From the NCBI GenBank assembly GCA_900543505.1, contig UQSB01000063.1:1-9912 (forward strand): 9,912 nt of DNA, written 5' to 3'. The stretch is from an uncultured Collinsella sp. Its GTDB lineage: Bacteria; Actinomycetota; Coriobacteriia; Coriobacteriales; Coriobacteriaceae. The notes below the pieces were generated by a model that worked only from the letters and a program-made list of their open reading frames with translations, was not told the DNA's origin and made no database searches. Each line of letters begins with the position of its first letter. Position 1 is the first letter of the stretch. A program made the position numbers and the translations under genes. This document shows positions 7,864 through 9,912 of the stretch, piece by piece.

Positions 7864-8502
7864 GTGGCAAACGAGAGCAATAAGGAACTGACGAGTGTTT
7901 GGACGCCCGCCAACATCGTGACGTGCGTTCGCATCGTCTTTATCCCGGTGTTCATGATCGTGTCGGCGCTTTCTCACACGAGTGTTGCCGGTACAGATTG
8001 GAGCACCTTCGACGGCCCGCTCGCCGCCGCTGCCTTCATTCTGTACGTCATCCTGTCGTGCACCGATAAGGTTGACGGCTACCTGGCGCGCTCGCGCAAC
8101 GAGATTACCGACTTCGGTAAATTCTTGGACCCCATCGCCGACAAGCTGCTCGTATTCTCGGCCCTGCTGCTATTCTTGGACTTTGGTGCCGTGTCGGTTT
8201 GGTCCGTGTTCATCATCTTGTTCCGCGAGCTGCTGGTAAGCGCCCTGCGCATGGTTGCGAGTGCCGCCGGCGTTGTCGTTGCGGCCGATAAGCTCGGCAA
8301 GTACAAGACGGCGACCACGATGGTCTCCATCTGCGGTTACCTGTGCGTCTTTGCGATGGCCGGCTTGCACCTTGGCCCGCTGGCGCTGACGCTCGGCATC
8401 TACTCGGTGTCGCGTTTCCTGTACGCCGTTGCCGTTGTCCTGACCGTTATCTCGGGCGCCCAGTACTTCTGGAACTGCCGCAAGATCGTCTTTTCGGTCT
8501 AG
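7864..8502 (+). CDS. pgsA: CDP-diacylglycerol-glycerol-3-phosphate 3-phosphatidyltransferase
   Basis: A 212-residue integral membrane enzyme making phosphatidylglycerol phosphate from CDP-diacylglycerol and glycerol 3-phosphate, the committed step to phosphatidylglycerol and cardiolipin. The CDP-alcohol phosphotransferase signature is complete: D68-x2-D71-G72-x2-A75-R76, then G85, D89 and D93 (FGKFLDPIADKL). The N terminus has the usual WTPANIVTCVRIVFIP pattern (N17, T20, R23, P28), and the rest is hydrophobic, consistent with about five to six membrane helices. The start is GTG at 7864, with AGGAG at 7853-7857 six bases upstream, overlapping the rimO stop. ITDFGKFLDPIADK favours PgsA over other CDP-alcohol transferases such as Pss or cardiolipin synthase, but substrate is not proved by sequence. 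Confidence 0.93.
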   Translation: MANESNKELTSVWTPANIVTCVRIVFIPVFMIVSALSHTSVAGTDWSTFDGPLAAAAFILYVILSCTDKVDGYLARSRNEITDFGKFLDPIADKLLVFSALLLFLDFGAVSVWSVFIILFRELLVSALRMVASAAGVVVAADKLGKYKTATTMVSICGYLCVFAMAGLHLGPLALTLGIYSVSRFLYAVAVVLTVISGAQYFWNCRKIVFSV

Positions 8503-8508
8503 GTCCTA

Positions 8509-9045
8509 GTGGGTATGACGGACTCTTTTGAGCAGATTTCCGCACATAACGAGGAGCTGGCGCGCGATATTGTCGAGCGCGCGAGCGCTCGGGGCGTGAC
8601 GGTTTCGACGGCTGAGTCGCTGACAGCAGGTATGATCGCCTCGACGATTGCCGATATCCCGGGCGCCTCGGCGGTGCTGCGTGGCGGTGCGGTGACCTAC
8701 TGCGATGAGATCAAGCATCGCGTTTTGGGTGTTGATCAGGAGACGCTCGACCGCTATACCGCGGTGTCGCATCAGACCGCGCGCGAGATGGCGGCGGGTT
8801 CGCTGGAGCTGTACCAGAGCGATATTGCCGTGAGCGCAACGGGTTATGCCGGCCCCGGCGGCGGCACTGAGGACGATCCGGCTGGCACTTTCTATATTGG
8901 CTGGGCGTATCGCGCGGCTGATGGGGAAGTGCCGGTCGTGGACTCTGTGCGCTGCCACTATGAGGGCGACCGTTCGTGTGTTCGTGCCCATGCGGTCGCG
9001 GAGGCATTGGGACGCATTGCCCTTGTGCTCAACTCTATGGAATAG
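8509..9045 (+). CDS. cinA: CinA C-terminal domain protein (PncC-type nicotinamide-nucleotide amidohydrolase)
   Basis: A 178-residue protein consisting of the CinA C-terminal domain alone. The family deamidates nicotinamide mononucleotide to nicotinate mononucleotide, a pyridine-nucleotide salvage step. TAESLTAG (34-41) carries the catalytic Ser37, followed by GGAVTYCDEIK (59-69) and SATGYAGPGGGTE (109-121), both conserved. The N-terminal COG1058/MoCF domain of full-length CinA (about 400 residues) is absent; there is only a six-base gap after pgsA, so it was not simply missed upstream. The start is uncertain: GTG at 8509 or ATG at 8515, both in frame, neither with a good Shine-Dalgarno (AGG at 8501-8503), which suggests coupling to pgsA translation. 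It lies just upstream of recA, as in competence-associated cinA-recA arrangements. The name pncC would be equally suitable. Confidence 0.9.
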   Translation: MGMTDSFEQISAHNEELARDIVERASARGVTVSTAESLTAGMIASTIADIPGASAVLRGGAVTYCDEIKHRVLGVDQETLDRYTAVSHQTAREMAAGSLELYQSDIAVSATGYAGPGGGTEDDPAGTFYIGWAYRAADGEVPVVDSVRCHYEGDRSCVRAHAVAEALGRIALVLNSME

Positions 9046-9055
9046 ACGTGTTTTC

Positions 9056-9073
9056 AGGGGCCTTAGGGCCCCT
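9056..9073 (+). terminator. Hairpin after cinA, possible weak terminator
   Basis: AGGGGCC (9056-9062) pairs perfectly with GGCCCCT (9067-9073) around a TTAG loop, eleven bases after the cinA stop. The stem is strong, but the following bases TTAATTGT are only a poor U-tract, so intrinsic termination may be partial. It could instead serve as a 3'-end stabiliser for the operon transcript. Confidence 0.55.
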
Positions 9074-9173
9074 TAATTGTGGAGATAGGGACCCCTGACG
9101 AATTTAGCGTTTGCGCTGGTTATAGGTGTATTCTTGCCTTCCTTGTTCTTATTCGGCCCTTTGTGGTCAAGCA

Positions 9174-9217
9174 TTTGGTCAGTGTTTGGTCGGCGTTTGG
9201 TTGGGTTTTGGAAAGAC
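9174..9217 (+). repeat. Four 11-bp phased direct repeats with TTTGG core
   Basis: TTTGG begins at 9174, 9185, 9196 and 9207, an exact 11-base period. Units are TTTGGTCAGTG, TTTGGTCGGCG, TTTGGTTGGGT and TTTGGAAAGAC, decaying toward recA. A looser relative, TTTGTGGTC, sits at 9160-9168. The array ends about 26 bases before the recA -35 element. Spacing near one helical turn would place all copies on one DNA face. No known regulator is recognised. Confidence 0.7.
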
Positions 9218-9243
9218 TGCCTGCATATGATTGGCCTGAACGG

Positions 9244-9272
9244 TTGACCACGAACAGCCGTTCGTTTACTAT
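9244..9272 (+). promoter_or_regulatory. recA promoter (sigma-A type)
   Basis: TTGACC (9244-9249) is a five-of-six match to the -35 consensus. It is separated by exactly 17 bases from TACTAT (9267-9272), a four-of-six match to -10. Transcription would begin near 9279, giving a leader of about 24 bases that still includes the ribosome binding site. The whole spacer is occupied by the SOS operator. Confidence 0.8.
9251..9264 (+). promoter_or_regulatory. LexA (DinR-type) SOS operator of recA
   Basis: CGAACAGCCGTTCG is a perfect match to the Gram-positive SOS box CGAAC-N4-GTTCG. With flanking A9250 and T9265 the palindrome has 6-base arms. It lies between -35 and -10 of the recA promoter, so bound LexA would exclude RNA polymerase, and RecA-stimulated LexA self-cleavage would release it. 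This predicts a lexA gene elsewhere in the genome. Confidence 0.92.
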
Positions 9273-9289
9273 CAATGCAGGTTGTTAAG

Positions 9290-9295
9290 AGGAGG
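9290..9295 (+). promoter_or_regulatory. Strong Shine-Dalgarno of recA
   Basis: AGGAGG lies seven bases before ATG 9303. It decides the start: the in-frame ATG at 9369, which would give a RecA closer to the E. coli N terminus, has only a weak GAAGAG upstream. Confidence 0.85.
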
Positions 9296-9302
9296 GCTAT
9301 TC

Positions 9303-9912
9303 ATGGCCAAGAATTCAGGTCCCGTACGTACCGTTCATGCACCCACGACGGGTAAAGAGCGCGAAGAGATGATCGCCACCACCAAGGCCGAGATCGAGAA
9401 GAAGTTCGGTCAAGGCTCCATCATGAGGTATGGTGACGGCGGCCCCGAGCTTGAGGTCGAGGCCATCCCCACGGGCGCTCTGGCACTCGATGCCGCTCTG
9501 GGTATCGGCGGTGTGCCGCGCGGCCGTATCGTCGAGATTTACGGTCCTGAGTCCTCCGGTAAGACGACGCTTTCGCTCGAGATCCTGGCCGAGGCCCAGG
9601 CAATGGGTGGCGTGGTGGCATTTATCGATGCCGAGCACGCGCTCGATCCCACGTATGCCGCGCGCATTGGCGTGGATATCGACGAGGTACTGATTTCCCA
9701 GCCCGATACGGGTGAGCAGGCGCTCGAGATTGTTGACATGCTCGTGCGTTCCGGCGCCATCGATGCCATCGTCGTCGACTCCGTCGCCGCGCTTACCCCG
9801 CGTGCCGAGATCGAGGGAGAGATCGGCGATACCACGGTCGGCTTGCAAGCTCGCCTGATGAGCCAGGCGCTCCGCAAGCTTGCCGGCTCGCTGTCCAAGT
9901 CCAACACGACGT
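9303..9912 (+). CDS. recA: Recombinase RecA, 3' end beyond the window
   Basis: The first 203 residues of RecA are present, with no stop before the right edge. RecA forms ATP-dependent filaments on single-stranded DNA, drives strand exchange and stimulates LexA self-cleavage. Visible motifs are KKFGQGSIMRYGDG near residue 37, GRIVEIYGPESSGKTT with Walker A GPESSGKT at 81-88, FIDAEHALDP, ISQPDTGEQALEI, IVVDSVAALTPRAEIEGE (Walker B and following loop) and GLQARLMSQALRKL. Walker A lies 15 residues further in than in E. coli (66-73), so there is a short N-terminal extension (MAKNSGPVRTVHAPTTG). The gene has its own SOS-type promoter and is separated from the upstream operon by 257 bases. The missing part would hold the rest of the core and the C-terminal domain. 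Confidence 0.98.
   Translation, partial: MAKNSGPVRTVHAPTTGKEREEMIATTKAEIEKKFGQGSIMRYGDGGPELEVEAIPTGALALDAALGIGGVPRGRIVEIYGPESSGKTTLSLEILAEAQAMGGVVAFIDAEHALDPTYAARIGVDIDEVLISQPDTGEQALEIVDMLVRSGAIDAIVVDSVAALTPRAEIEGEIGDTTVGLQARLMSQALRKLAGSLSKSNTT

Larger units (their letters stand above)
9046..9302 (+). other. cinA-recA intergenic regulatory region
   Basis: This 257-base gap is the only substantial non-coding stretch in the window. In order it holds a GC-rich hairpin after cinA, a competing distal arm at 9092-9098, four 11-bp phased TTTGG repeats, the recA promoter with an embedded SOS operator, and the recA ribosome binding site. I see no RNA gene and no credible small protein in it. Confidence 0.8.

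Noticed and set aside
9096..9126. Possible second promoter from CTGACG to TATAGG
   Set aside because: The spacing is 20 bases and the -35 match is weak, while the promoter at 9244-9272 is clearly better.
9176..9198. Resemblance of TGGTCAGTG to the PafBC-type RecA-NDp -35 motif (TTGTCRGTG)
   Set aside because: Eight of nine bases match, but the required TA-N3-T element eight bases downstream is missing (GCGTTT instead). The match is also shared by the repeat unit, so it is better explained by the array.
9079..9288. A 69-codon GTG-start open frame in the cinA-recA gap
   Set aside because: It has no convincing Shine-Dalgarno, and its sequence is dictated by the repeat array, the recA promoter and the SOS box. 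The codon use is unlike the neighbouring genes.
9369..9371. Alternative recA start at the in-frame ATG
   Set aside because: The ATG at 9303 has a strong AGGAGG at seven bases; the internal ATG has only a weak purine stretch.
1..9912. Search by eye for tRNA or rRNA genes, CRISPR arrays, insertion sequence ends and attachment sites
   Set aside because: Nothing resembling any of these was seen; coding density and composition are uniform, with no sign of recent transfer.

Overview
The window is a compact stretch of GC-rich bacterial chromosome with every gene on the + strand: RNase J, FtsK/SpoIIIE translocase, a RodZ-like membrane HTH protein, YajQ, RimO, PgsA, a standalone CinA C-terminal domain protein, then RecA, which runs off the right edge. 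This order resembles the Gram-positive block in which an RNase J paralogue, spoIIIE, rodZ, pgsA, cinA and recA lie together, here with yajQ and rimO added. GC content, codon choice, use of TTG and GTG starts, the RecA-type CGAAC-N4-GTTCG operator and the gene order suggest a high-GC Gram-positive, plausibly Coriobacteriia (Collinsella-like). The taxonomic placement is inference.

Positions 1-9045 look like one transcription unit. rnj runs into ftsK with one base between them and ftsK overlaps rodZ by one base (TGATG). The rodZ-yajQ and yajQ-rimO gaps are 26 bases each, rimO-pgsA is 9 and pgsA-cinA is 6. Most starts have a visible Shine-Dalgarno sequence; the cinA start does not. No promoter is evident inside the unit, and its promoter must lie upstream of the window. 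The genes mix RNA decay (RNase J), chromosome segregation (FtsK), envelope and shape (RodZ-like, PgsA), ribosome modification (RimO), nucleotide salvage or repair (CinA/PncC) and one poorly understood small protein (YajQ).

The only sizeable gap, 9046-9302, separates this unit from recA and is dense with signals. It holds a GC-rich hairpin just after cinA, a competing longer-range pairing, four TTTGG-cored direct repeats spaced exactly 11 bp, and a recA promoter whose 17-bp spacer contains a perfect LexA/DinR-type operator. A strong ribosome binding site precedes recA.

No mobile element, CRISPR array, tRNA or rRNA was seen, and no previously undescribed multi-gene system is evident. The least conventional features are the phased repeats upstream of the recA promoter, the Arg/Gly/Tyr-rich cytoplasmic linker of the RodZ-like protein, and a duplicated basic motif in the FtsK linker.
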